A stretch of 64,000 nucleotides of DNA, taken from assembly GCA_013376985.1 (NCBI GenBank), contig JACABB010000012.1:1-64000 (forward strand). The letters run 5' to 3'. Every line of letters begins with the position of its first letter. Position 1 is the first letter of the stretch. This document shows, one piece after another, positions 27,565 to 35,390 of this stretch. The notes beneath the pieces were generated by a model. It saw only the letters and a program-made list of their open reading frames with translations, searched no databases and was not told where the DNA came from. Source of the DNA: Bacteroidales bacterium (GTDB taxonomy: Bacteria > Bacteroidota > Bacteroidia > Bacteroidales > Tenuifilaceae). The translations under genes were made by a program, and so were the position numbers.

Positions 27565-28176
27565 CTATAAACTGGACTTATTTTTCTTTTTCCATCTATT
27601 ATATTTTTCCACAATAATTTCTAAATCAGAATATCTAAGTTCTTTTTTTTCGATCATTTCTTTTAATTCCGTATAATCTGAAAAATATTCGGCTAATAAT
27701 TCTCTAAAACCAAAACGAGTAACCTCGACTATACTTCCTTTCTTTTTTCTATAAAGGAAAAAAGATTCTGTAGATGAGGTGCTATGCGACCAAGTGCCTC
27801 CTCCAGCACCTCCATTTGGTGTAAATGACGAATTATTCATGGTTGATTCATATGATAATAATGAAACTTCACCATCGATAATGATCTTAGCAAAGTCTTT
27901 ACCAAAACCAATATCTATAGATACATAATTAGCAATATCTGCTTTAGAGTATCCACGAATGTGTTTTGGTAAATAGCTCTTTTCAACCCCGCTTTCATCA
28001 ATAAAACTAATTTTCTTAGGTGCTCCTGTAAGTCTGAAAGGGAAATTATCTTTCACTTTTCCACGAATAGTATCATTATTTAAAGTAATAATGTAGCCTT
28101 CACAAAAGTTTTTTTGTGCTATTGTCAAGGTTGATAAACTCAATAAAATGTAAATAATACTCAATGTTCTTTTCAT
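27565..28176 (-). CDS. secreted hypothetical protein
   Basis: I chose the ATG at 28176 because it begins a clear signal peptide (MKRTLSIIYILLSLSTLTIAQ). The longer frame starting at 28263 would bury it behind 29 hydrophilic residues. The mature protein, about 183 residues, starts with a segment like CEGYIITLNNDTIRGKV, common in uncharacterised Bacteroidota secreted proteins. It has a glycine-rich stretch (GGAGGG) in the middle and a lysine-rich, helical C-terminus. I do not recognise a catalytic motif. It follows the nucleotidyltransferase gene on the same strand. Confidence 0.6.
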   Translation of the reverse strand: MKRTLSIIYILLSLSTLTIAQKNFCEGYIITLNNDTIRGKVKDNFPFRLTGAPKKISFIDESGVEKSYLPKHIRGYSKADIANYVSIDIGFGKDFAKIIIDGEVSLLSYESTMNNSSFTPNGGAGGGTWSHSTSSTESFFLYRKKKGSIVEVTRFGFRELLAEYFSDYTELKEMIEKKELRYSDLEIIVEKYNRWKKKNKSSL

Positions 28177-28263
28177 AAATAGTTGTTTTAAATATTTGTT
28201 CAACTCGTTCGTATGTTTATTAATATAGTTTTCCATTCTTAAAATTACACAAAAATCTTCCAA

Positions 28264-29460
28264 TTAATCATTCCTCTTTTTTTCAATATAAAAAGTGTAA
28301 AACCAAATAAAAGGTCGTAGGAAGAAATACAGGAAGAATAGATTATCGGGGAGTTTTACCCTTTTCCAATCGTTAAAGTTAGGATGTAGAATTGACCAGC
28401 AGCTCAGTTTGTAGTTAATGCTTCGTTTTAATTTCATCTTATAGAACGGAATTCGCAAGCGTGTAATTTTTTGCGAAAGGGTCTTTTGTTCACTGCTAAT
28501 AGCCGCAGTTACTGCAAAGTTTGTGATGCTCTTTACCAAATTATTTGGTTTTATGCTTGCTGAATAATCTGGACTTCCAAAAAATAGATTCGAAAGTATA
28601 ATTGCTAGTTCAACGGGTCTTTCGTTACCATTTTTCTTTGCATTGATAAGTATTTCATCAAGATTGTCTTCTTTATTTCCTAGGAATTGAGCAATATCCC
28701 GAAGCCAAAGAAGCCGAAACCATTGATGTAATGATCCATGTAAGCAAAGATATTCAAAGCAATGTTTTTTCGAAAGCACATGAATCGGGCTGCCCGCCAT
28801 ATTTAATTCCTGCCTTTCGTCAAATACCTGCTCTGTTGGGGTAGGGAAGAGGCTCTTTTGTGAAAATAACCGCCAGTGAATCTCAATTAAACAACCATTA
28901 TGTGGGTTTCTGTAGGCATATTGATTTTTATAGCGTTGATAAAATATCTTTTGCTTTTTCGAAAGTTCAAAATCTGGGTAAACCCTCATATAACCTTCGT
29001 TTCTAAGGATTTCATTAACCCTTTCAATGCTATCTGGGAGAATAAGAATATCAATATCACGGGAGGGTCTAAGAGCATCATTGTTATAAATTTGCTGAGA
29101 TAGAAATGGCCCTTTAAGCAGAATACTCTGAATTCCCTCACGATTTAAGATGTTTGATATTCGAATACCCTCTGTTGCAAGTTTTAAAACATGTTGCGTT
29201 TGAACTATAAACTTTTCTTTAAAAATTGATGGTATTTCAATGGGAAGAATCGCCGATTCTGCACGAATATTTTTGTAAAGTATTGGTAGTAACTTGTGTC
29301 GTTCGCTAAGAAGGATCAAACGTTCCCAGTTAAAAGGCTTTGCTAACAAATCTTTACTATCCGCCCTGCCAATGCTATTTTCTCCCGAACAAACCGATAT
29401 CAGCAACCTTTGCTCAGGAGTTAGGTAGGAAATTAGCTGTGAACGGGTGGTTACGTACAT
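28264..29460 (-). CDS. NTP_transf_5-type nucleotidyltransferase
   Basis: This 398-residue cytoplasmic protein fits the uncharacterised nucleotidyltransferase family PF14907. The core has LLKGPFLSQ near residue 113 and, about 25 residues on, the metal-binding pattern RPSRDIDILI with two aspartates. A histidine/aromatic-rich region around EIHWRLF follows. Members often occur near HPr-kinase-like, PqqD-like and sulfotransferase genes in peptide or glycan modification clusters. Here the divergent neighbour is an HPr-kinase-like gene. The true acceptor is unknown. Confidence 0.75.
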   Translation of the reverse strand: MYVTTRSQLISYLTPEQRLLISVCSGENSIGRADSKDLLAKPFNWERLILLSERHKLLPILYKNIRAESAILPIEIPSIFKEKFIVQTQHVLKLATEGIRISNILNREGIQSILLKGPFLSQQIYNNDALRPSRDIDILILPDSIERVNEILRNEGYMRVYPDFELSKKQKIFYQRYKNQYAYRNPHNGCLIEIHWRLFSQKSLFPTPTEQVFDERQELNMAGSPIHVLSKKHCFEYLCLHGSLHQWFRLLWLRDIAQFLGNKEDNLDEILINAKKNGNERPVELAIILSNLFFGSPDYSASIKPNNLVKSITNFAVTAAISSEQKTLSQKITRLRIPFYKMKLKRSINYKLSCWSILHPNFNDWKRVKLPDNLFFLYFFLRPFIWFYTFYIEKKRND

Positions 29461-29554
29461 AAGGAAATGTTTAGCAAAAGGTAAAGGTAAAAAAATCGGT
29501 GTATACCCATATCCACATTCAATCTAAAAACACCAACCATATTGAAAGAATCCT

Positions 29555-29562
29555 TACTTTTG
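29555..29562 (+). promoter_or_regulatory. candidate -7 element upstream of the HPr-kinase-like gene
   Basis: TACTTTTG matches TAnnTTTG and lies about 40 bases before the TTG start at 29603, in the 142-base gap between two divergent genes. No good -33 element is visible at the right distance. Confidence 0.35.
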
Positions 29563-29602
29563 TTCTTGTACATGAGATAAGATCTAATTATCGATTCTTT
29601 TT

Positions 29603-30502
29603 TTGGCAACCACATATACATATAAAGCGTTTGGTTTAACAATTCAATCGGAAATTGAGCTGCCAGAATTGCCTTTGGCTATAGGTAGTGTCGATGTAAA
29701 TGTTTCGTTAGGGATAACCCCAAATACACTGGAAAACCCTTTGTTTATAGGCGTTCGATTTTTAACCAAGCACAATGAATTTCTTTTAAAGGTTGATCAA
29801 ATTGCAAATTACTATGTAACTGGTGGCAATCAAATAACCATTGAGTTGATGCCCGATGTGGATTTTGCTGATGTTCGCCTATTCTTATTGGGATCCGCAT
29901 TTGGTGCGCTAATTCACCAAAGGGGATTATTGCCATTTCATGGTAGTTCAGTGAATATTGATAATTCAGGCGTAATATTCTCCGGTCACTCGGGTGCTGG
30001 AAAATCAACTATTGCAGCAGCGTTAAACAAAAAAGGATATCCAATCCTTTCGGATGATGTAAGTGTTATATCATTGATGAATAATGAGATGCCTTTTGTT
30101 GTTTCTGGATATCCTCAAATGAAACTTTGGGCCGATTCAATAGCAAAACTTGGGGATGAACCATCGCAATATGGCATAATTCGAAAACGTGTGGAGAAAT
30201 ATATTATTCCAATTGATAAGAGTTTTCATGAAGAATTGCTCCCTCTAAAAAATATCTTCATAATAGTTCCTAGTAATCTCGGGGAGCTTAAGGTAGAATC
30301 TTTGAAAGGGGTTGAGAAGTTCAACCTACTAAAATATCATACATATCGGTTTAATTTTATTGCAGGGCAGGAGATGCAGGCGAATCATTTTAGATACCTA
30401 ACAACCATTTCAAAGCATGTTAATGTTTGGCGGATGACTCGTCCTTCCAAAAAATTTATGTTTGATGAGATGATAAATCTTATTCTTGAGAGTGTTAGAT
30501 AA
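29603..30502 (+). CDS. HPr kinase/phosphorylase-like ATP-binding protein
   Basis: This 299-residue protein has the HprK/PEP-carboxykinase-like fold signature: a P-loop GHSGAGKST near residue 129 and, about 20 residues later, the ILSDDVSVI acidic motif. It is not a true HprK, because the regulatory N-terminal domain is replaced by about 110 residues of a different type (IQSEIELPELP). The start appears to be a TTG, since an in-frame stop lies six codons upstream and no ATG is closer. Relatives phosphorylate peptides in lasso-peptide clusters; the substrate here is unknown. Confidence 0.75.
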   Translation: MATTYTYKAFGLTIQSEIELPELPLAIGSVDVNVSLGITPNTLENPLFIGVRFLTKHNEFLLKVDQIANYYVTGGNQITIELMPDVDFADVRLFLLGSAFGALIHQRGLLPFHGSSVNIDNSGVIFSGHSGAGKSTIAAALNKKGYPILSDDVSVISLMNNEMPFVVSGYPQMKLWADSIAKLGDEPSQYGIIRKRVEKYIIPIDKSFHEELLPLKNIFIIVPSNLGELKVESLKGVEKFNLLKYHTYRFNFIAGQEMQANHFRYLTTISKHVNVWRMTRPSKKFMFDEMINLILESVR

Positions 30503-30742
30503 CCTAGATTACTTCTTATAAATAAAAAAACGATTTGAGAGTAAGGGGTTGTGTTTGGTGACCCCCCAAAAAAACACCGATTAACAATTTTTGATTTTGG
30601 AAGATAACAACAAGTCATTAAAATTGCTGTTATTCAAAAAATTAACCACGAGACCAAGCTCCGCAGCCTTGAGAACTTTTCATTCGTTTGAAAAATAATT
30701 AAAATGCACGACAAGGTTCGGACATTTTAGTATTTTTGCTGT

Positions 30743-31627
30743 ATGTATTATCGACGTAAAATATTATTGGCACTTTTAGAGGCTTTTGATAACAAACTTG
30801 AAAAAATAAGTTTGCAAAAATTATTAATGCTGGTGACTAAGCAGCAACTGAAGCCTGATTTTTATTTTGTCCCTTACAAGTTTGGCTGTTTTTCCTTTCA
30901 AGCCAATGCAGACCTTGCTACAATGACTAAATACAATCAAGTAAAAGCGGATGGCAATTATTGGATTAAAACCGATAATGAGAAATATTTATTAAGCCTC
31001 AAGGAGAAAGATCGTCAAGCAATTCGTTATATTAAACTACAATTTGGTAGTAAAAATGCAGATGAATTAATAAAATACACGTATGTCAAATTTCCATATT
31101 TTGCTGTAAATAGTACAATAGCAAAGGAAAGATTAAGCCATGAAGAATATCAGAAGGTATTAGAAGCCCGACCCAAGTCTAATAAAACCGTCCTATATAC
31201 GATAGGATATGAGGGCGTAAGCCTCGAAGAATATTTAAACAAACTGATTATAAACGACATTAAAGTTCTTTGTGATGTACGCAAAAACTCAGTAAGTATG
31301 AAATATGGGTTTAGTAAATCCCAATTACAAAAGGCTTGTGAGGGTGTTGGTGTTAAATATGTTCATATTCCAGAGTTAGGAATTGACTCTGACAAACGAC
31401 AAGAATTAAACACACAAACCGATTACGATAAATTGTTTTCTTTATATCGTTCTGATACATTGTTAAAAACACGTGTTTTGCAGGAAGAACTATTGGTCTT
31501 ATTAAAAGAAAATGAACGTATTGCATTAACCTGTTTTGAGGCAAATATATGTCAATGCCATAGAAAGCATTTGGCCGATGCAATTGTCAAACTTCCAGGT
31601 TTCGAATACGAATTGAGACATATTTAG
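30743..31627 (+). CDS. DUF488 protein with N-terminal Panacea/SocA-like region
   Basis: This 294-residue protein has two parts. Residues about 150-290 are a DUF488 domain, with TIGYEGVSLEEYL near 152, the conserved LCDVR, KYVHIPELG and the CFEANICQCHR motif. Residues 1-140 contain KISLQKLLMLV and YKFGCFSFQ, a pattern resembling the Panacea (DUF4065/SocA-like) domain; this second match is tentative. A TAttTTTG-like element lies only 5 bases before the ATG, so the mRNA may be nearly leaderless. It forms a two-gene cassette with the next gene. Confidence 0.7.
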   Translation: MYYRRKILLALLEAFDNKLEKISLQKLLMLVTKQQLKPDFYFVPYKFGCFSFQANADLATMTKYNQVKADGNYWIKTDNEKYLLSLKEKDRQAIRYIKLQFGSKNADELIKYTYVKFPYFAVNSTIAKERLSHEEYQKVLEARPKSNKTVLYTIGYEGVSLEEYLNKLIINDIKVLCDVRKNSVSMKYGFSKSQLQKACEGVGVKYVHIPELGIDSDKRQELNTQTDYDKLFSLYRSDTLLKTRVLQEELLVLLKENERIALTCFEANICQCHRKHLADAIVKLPGFEYELRHI

Positions 31628-31628
31628 T

Positions 31629-32465
31629 ATGGCATTAACGAAACTGCTAATAACTGTAACCACTTATCCATTACCATCAAGAAGTTATGATGAATTGGTT
31701 TGTACCGCAGGCGTGACAGAACAAGGGGATTGGATTCGGATTTACCCAGTTCCCTTGCAGTTTTTAAAAGGTTTAAGAAAGGATGGGAAAGTTAAATCAT
31801 ATAAATATACTTGGATTGAGTTAGATTTGAAGAAACGCACTGACGATTTCCGCCCTGAAAGCCACTCTCCATACGATTATAGTTTTAAAGATATTTTAGT
31901 TCATGGCGAACTTGGGACTGATAATAATTGGGCTGAACGAAAGAAATATTGTACAAAAAAAGTTTATACAAATCTCTCAAAATTAATTTCTGATTCTCAA
32001 AACCCATCTAATATTTCCCTTGCAACTTTTAAACCGAGTGAGTTTATAAGTTTTGAAATTGAAGATGATGAGCGAGAATGGAAAAAGGAATGGCGAGAAC
32101 AGATTAACCAACTGCAAATCAACTTTGGTGAACCAGAAAAAAGCACTCAACGTGAATTAATTTCAAAGATTCCATACAAATTTTATTATAAATTCAAGGA
32201 TGATCAAGGAACAATTAGCCGATTAATGATTGAAGATTGGGAAATTGGAGCACTATATTGGAATTGCCTAAAATCATCCGACGGAAATGAATCTTTAGCT
32301 TTACAAAAGGTTAGAGAACAATATGAAACCAATTTTTTAAAAAATAAAGACATTTGTTTGTTTTTGGGAACAACCAAAGAATGGCATATGCGCAGAGCAA
32401 AAAATCCGTTTGTTATTATTGGAGTTTTTTATCCCAAAAAGGAAAGTCAGCTTAGTTTATTCTAG
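31629..32465 (+). CDS. DUF488-associated protein, possible dual-OB-fold type
   Basis: This 278-residue protein starts one base after the DUF488 stop codon, so the two are almost certainly co-translated. The N-terminus (LLITVTTYPLPSRSYDELVCTAG, then GDWIRIYPVPLQFL) matches a family I associate with DUF488 genes and dual-OB-fold predictions; that recall is uncertain. The C-terminal half has CLFLGTTKEWHMRRAKNPFVIIGVFYP, a conserved-looking strand-rich end. No catalytic motif is obvious. A role in nucleic-acid sensing or modification would be inference. Confidence 0.55.
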   Translation: MALTKLLITVTTYPLPSRSYDELVCTAGVTEQGDWIRIYPVPLQFLKGLRKDGKVKSYKYTWIELDLKKRTDDFRPESHSPYDYSFKDILVHGELGTDNNWAERKKYCTKKVYTNLSKLISDSQNPSNISLATFKPSEFISFEIEDDEREWKKEWREQINQLQINFGEPEKSTQRELISKIPYKFYYKFKDDQGTISRLMIEDWEIGALYWNCLKSSDGNESLALQKVREQYETNFLKNKDICLFLGTTKEWHMRRAKNPFVIIGVFYPKKESQLSLF

Positions 32466-32765
32466 GATACTTACAAGTTGGATCAAACGATAGAGAAAAG
32501 AATAAAGCCTAGCAGGTAATATGGCACATAAGTAATGGAGGGGTTTGTGGGTTGCCAAGGTCAATACTTTTATTGTATTTTCTGCCTCGTTTGATAATGA
32601 TTTATTCCGAAAACCAACATGACTCATAGCCCAACATTCTGCCAATGCGACTTCATAACACTTAACTTGTTAACCGAGTATACGAGCTCCTCGAAGACCA
32701 GAAATTCGTAAATTAGCTTTTGAGCAAATTCTGTAAATGATAACTTACGTTAATCAATCCCCTGC
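32466..32765. other. intergenic region between DUF488 cassette and sulfotransferase
   Basis: About 300 bases without a convincing gene. A 62-codon minus-strand frame is present but has no clear start signal or recognisable domain. I see no terminator with a T-run and no matching -7 element. Confidence 0.4.
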
Positions 32766-33632
32766 ATGGATGATTTTAAAAAAATAGTATGGCTTGCTTC
32801 TTACCCAAAATCAGGGAATACGTGGTTTCGGGTTTTTCTATCCAATTTACTTAACAAATCAGATCAACCTGCTGATATTAATAATTTATACACCACACCC
32901 ATTGCTAGTAGTCGTGAGCTTTTCGATGAGGCAACAGGTCTTTCATCGTCCGAATTAACTTCAGAAGAGATCGATTTGCTTCGACCTCAAGTTTACGAAT
33001 TTATTTCTCGAACATCAAGCGAATTACAATACCAAAAGGTTCATGATGCTTGGCAAATTACTAAGGCTGGAGAACCAATGTTTTCGGATAATATTACAAA
33101 GTGTGTTATCTATTTTATTAGAAACCCGTTAGATGTTGCCGTCTCTTTTTCCAATCACTTGAGCAAACCGCACGAAGATATTGCTAAGATTCTAGCCGAT
33201 AAATCGTTTGCATTTAGCAGTAATCCAAATCGATTTCATCTTCAGTTTAGGCAACGCTTACTTTCATGGAGCGATCATATTCATAGTTGGGTGGATGAAT
33301 CTGGACTTCCCATTCTTGTTGTTCGGTACGAGGATATGAAGGAAAATACCTTTGAAACGTTTAAAAGGGCTGTGAATTTTCTGGGTTTAGTTGCTTCCGA
33401 TGAGGATATTCGAAAAGCCATTCGCTTTAGCGATATTAAGGAGATGCAAAAGCAGGAGAGCCAAAGCGGATTTAGTGAAAAACCCACCAAGGCAGATTCG
33501 TTTTTTAGAAAAGGCGAAATCGGTTCTTGGAGATCAGAACTTGCCCCAGAACTTGTTGACAGCATTTGCAAAGATCATCGTGAAATGATGATTCGTTTTG
33601 GGTATTTGGATGATAAGGGGTTTCCTATCTAA
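32766..33632 (+). CDS. PAPS-dependent sulfotransferase
   Basis: This 288-residue cytosolic protein has the Sulfotransfer_1 fold. The 5'-phosphosulfate-binding loop YPKSGNTW is at residues 13-20, and the 3'-phosphate-binding stretch YFIRNPLDVAVSFSNH lies near 118. The C-terminal FRKGEIGSWRSEL motif near 240 is the usual RKGxxGxW cofactor site. It should move a sulfate group from PAPS to an alcohol or similar acceptor. With the nearby HPr-kinase-like and nucleotidyltransferase genes it may belong to a modification set, although the DUF488 cassette separates them. Confidence 0.87.
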   Translation: MDDFKKIVWLASYPKSGNTWFRVFLSNLLNKSDQPADINNLYTTPIASSRELFDEATGLSSSELTSEEIDLLRPQVYEFISRTSSELQYQKVHDAWQITKAGEPMFSDNITKCVIYFIRNPLDVAVSFSNHLSKPHEDIAKILADKSFAFSSNPNRFHLQFRQRLLSWSDHIHSWVDESGLPILVVRYEDMKENTFETFKRAVNFLGLVASDEDIRKAIRFSDIKEMQKQESQSGFSEKPTKADSFFRKGEIGSWRSELAPELVDSICKDHREMMIRFGYLDDKGFPI

Positions 33633-33650
33633 CATCATTCTATGTTACGT

Positions 33651-33718
33651 GTCATCCTGAGTGAAGCGAAGGATCTGATTGTTTAAAATCCAGATGCTTC
33701 ACTCCGTTCAGCATGACA
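33651..33718. repeat. REP/MITE-like palindrome of the TCATCCTGAG type
   Basis: A 68-base inverted repeat: GTCATCCTGAGTGAAGCGAAGGATCT is answered by AGATGCTTCACTCCGTTCAGCATGAC across a 16-base loop. It begins 18 bases after the sulfotransferase stop. Sequences starting TCATCCTGAG-GAAGCGAAGGATCT are widespread intergenic repeats in many bacteria, from general recall. It could act as a transcription stop for the sulfotransferase gene, although it lacks a long T-run. Confidence 0.75.
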
Positions 33719-33794
33719 AAGTAACAATCTAACACCATGCTTAGGATCAATGTGTTATATTTACATTGAACTCGCGTTGAATTATATAATTGGA

Positions 33795-33870
33795 CTACAA
33801 ATATTACGCGGCTCTGCCGCTATGAGAAATGGGATCAAACTTTGGGTGCGTAGCACCTTAATATTTGTAG
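33795..33870. mobile_element. 76-bp MITE-like element with perfect 12-bp terminal inverted repeats
   Basis: The element starts CTACAAATATTA and ends TAATATTTGTAG, a perfect 12-bp terminal inverted repeat. Inside are two short hairpins, GCGGCTCTGCCGC and GGTGCGTAGCACC. It has no coding capacity. The layout matches small non-autonomous repeats common in Bacteroidota intergenic regions. No target-site duplication is evident at its edges. Confidence 0.7.
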
Positions 33871-33966
33871 ACATTTCATGACCATTGGAGTTTAAAAGGT
33901 ACAGAGTACCGTAATCTTTTGAAATTGTTTGACTGCTAGGTAGTTATTGATTTATTACATTGATCT

Positions 33967-35121
33967 TTACGGCAAATTAATCGTAAAAAGAATCTGCCGC
34001 TTAATAACTTCTTGTCCGTTTGCCCAATCGTAAAAATATCGCACCGGCGCAATTCCAACTACCTTTTTTTCAAGCTGTAATGTTTCCTCATCAAAGTACC
34101 ACTCCTCGGTAAAAACTACAGAAATTATCTCGGAGGTTAAATCGGCCTCAATGGTTCTCTCCTCATTCTCTCCACTCAAAGGATTTGTAATTATTAAGGT
34201 TTTTGGAATAATTACTCTCCCTTTTGCCTCTTGTGGTGTTAACTTAGCGGATGTGTAATAATCGTAAGCAATTGCATTCCCTGAATATACGTTATCAAGT
34301 AAAGTTTTAATAAAAATGAGCTGATTAAAACCATTAAAAAATGGTGATATCGTATTGCTATATATTTGGCTAATTTGAAAATCAAGGTCGTTTTGGCTTA
34401 ATCGTTTTGCAACTAAATCGCTAAAAATTTCATTCCGATATACCCCATCAAAATTAAATAGATGCTCGTATTTAACCTGTGCGGCAAGTTTAAGTTTTGA
34501 TTTATCAATCTTGTAATTCGGATTGTTGTATAGCCTAAATGCTTTCCGATAACGGAATTTATCGAAATCGGAAAAATCATCTAAATATCTTCTAACAGGT
34601 TCATAAGCAAAAACTTCCTTGTGAAAATTTAAAGGATTAGCTGTTAAACTCCACCCCTCAATAAAATTAAATGATGATAGCTCTTTGGGCTCTATTTGGC
34701 GGTAAGCTACCATTACTTCAATGGTACCATCATCGTTAATTTTTCTCACAGTATCGGCTCTTTGCCCCAAGTTTCTTTGGATTTCGGTTAACGCTAAGGG
34801 TTCATTTTGATCTAATGCGCTATACGGAAAATCCTCGTTTGCTTGTGAGGGATCAAATACTTTAAAGCCAGCTAAAACCTTATCAACGATTACTTTTTTT
34901 ATATCAATATATGTCTTAAAATCAAATATCGGCATAGAAGGAAAATTCCTATGAACGCTATCTTTTGAAGCTAGATACAGTGAATCAAACCCAACCTGCT
35001 CCGATATTATTAGTTTCTCAGGTAAAAGGAGGTTATCTTTTCTAAAGCCTGAAATTTGTGAGAAGAGGTTGCTACTAAAAACCATGGAGGCAATCAGTAC
35101 GCTTAATCGTATTGTTTTCAT
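33967..35121 (-). CDS. GldN-like protein (type IX secretion / gliding family)
   Basis: This 384-residue protein has a signal peptide (residues 1-21, ending SNLFSQ). The C-terminal region EEWYFDEETLQLEKKVVGIAPVRYF near 345-370 matches the GldN/PorN family, and the ALTEIQRNLGQRADTV segment near 110 fits too. GldN forms a periplasmic ring with GldK in the T9SS. It is longer than usual (about 300 residues) and stands alone, not in a gldKLMN operon, so it may be a paralogue. T9SS cargo proteins are encoded 13 kb downstream in this window. Confidence 0.6.
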   Translation of the reverse strand: MKTIRLSVLIASMVFSSNLFSQISGFRKDNLLLPEKLIISEQVGFDSLYLASKDSVHRNFPSMPIFDFKTYIDIKKVIVDKVLAGFKVFDPSQANEDFPYSALDQNEPLALTEIQRNLGQRADTVRKINDDGTIEVMVAYRQIEPKELSSFNFIEGWSLTANPLNFHKEVFAYEPVRRYLDDFSDFDKFRYRKAFRLYNNPNYKIDKSKLKLAAQVKYEHLFNFDGVYRNEIFSDLVAKRLSQNDLDFQISQIYSNTISPFFNGFNQLIFIKTLLDNVYSGNAIAYDYYTSAKLTPQEAKGRVIIPKTLIITNPLSGENEERTIEADLTSEIISVVFTEEWYFDEETLQLEKKVVGIAPVRYFYDWANGQEVIKRQILFTINLP

Positions 35122-35331
35122 TCTAGTAGTTTATTTTCATGCTATTATGGAATTCCCAAATTTCAGATTATCGCATTTTGCGATTATTCTTTCTTAGCGG
35201 TTTAAATCTGCAAAATGGGTATTAATTATCACCCTAAGATACAAATGTTTATAAGAATAAAATTATCGTATTTAGCATTAAATATCAAGTCATTACAAAT
35301 TATTTCATTTATAGGTTATTATGAAGTATTT

Positions 35332-35363
35332 AAAAAAGGCATAACCCTTTCGAATTATGCCTT
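35332..35363 (-). terminator. intrinsic terminator of the C69 peptidase gene
   Basis: On the minus strand a 9-bp perfect stem AAGGCATAA / TTATGCCTT with loop TTCGAAAGGG is followed by seven T residues. It lies 28 bases beyond the stop at 35391. This is a textbook terminator. Confidence 0.9.
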
Positions 35364-35390
35364 CTGAATTGTGATATAATCTTCTAATTG

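Larger units (their letters stand above)
33633..33966. other. repeat-bearing intergenic region
   Basis: No gene is visible in these 334 bases. It holds two separate palindromic elements, listed individually (33651-33718 and 33795-33870), and a third short hairpin GGTAC...GTACC near 33900-33911. Confidence 0.7.

Noticed and set aside
32457-32645. 62-codon minus-strand frame after the DUF488 cassette
   Set aside because: It overlaps the end of a real gene on the other strand, and no promoter or domain supports it.
28264-33632. A complete lasso-peptide cluster
   Set aside because: Only tailoring-type enzymes are present; I found no precursor peptide, PqqD-like, protease or asparagine-synthetase-like gene.
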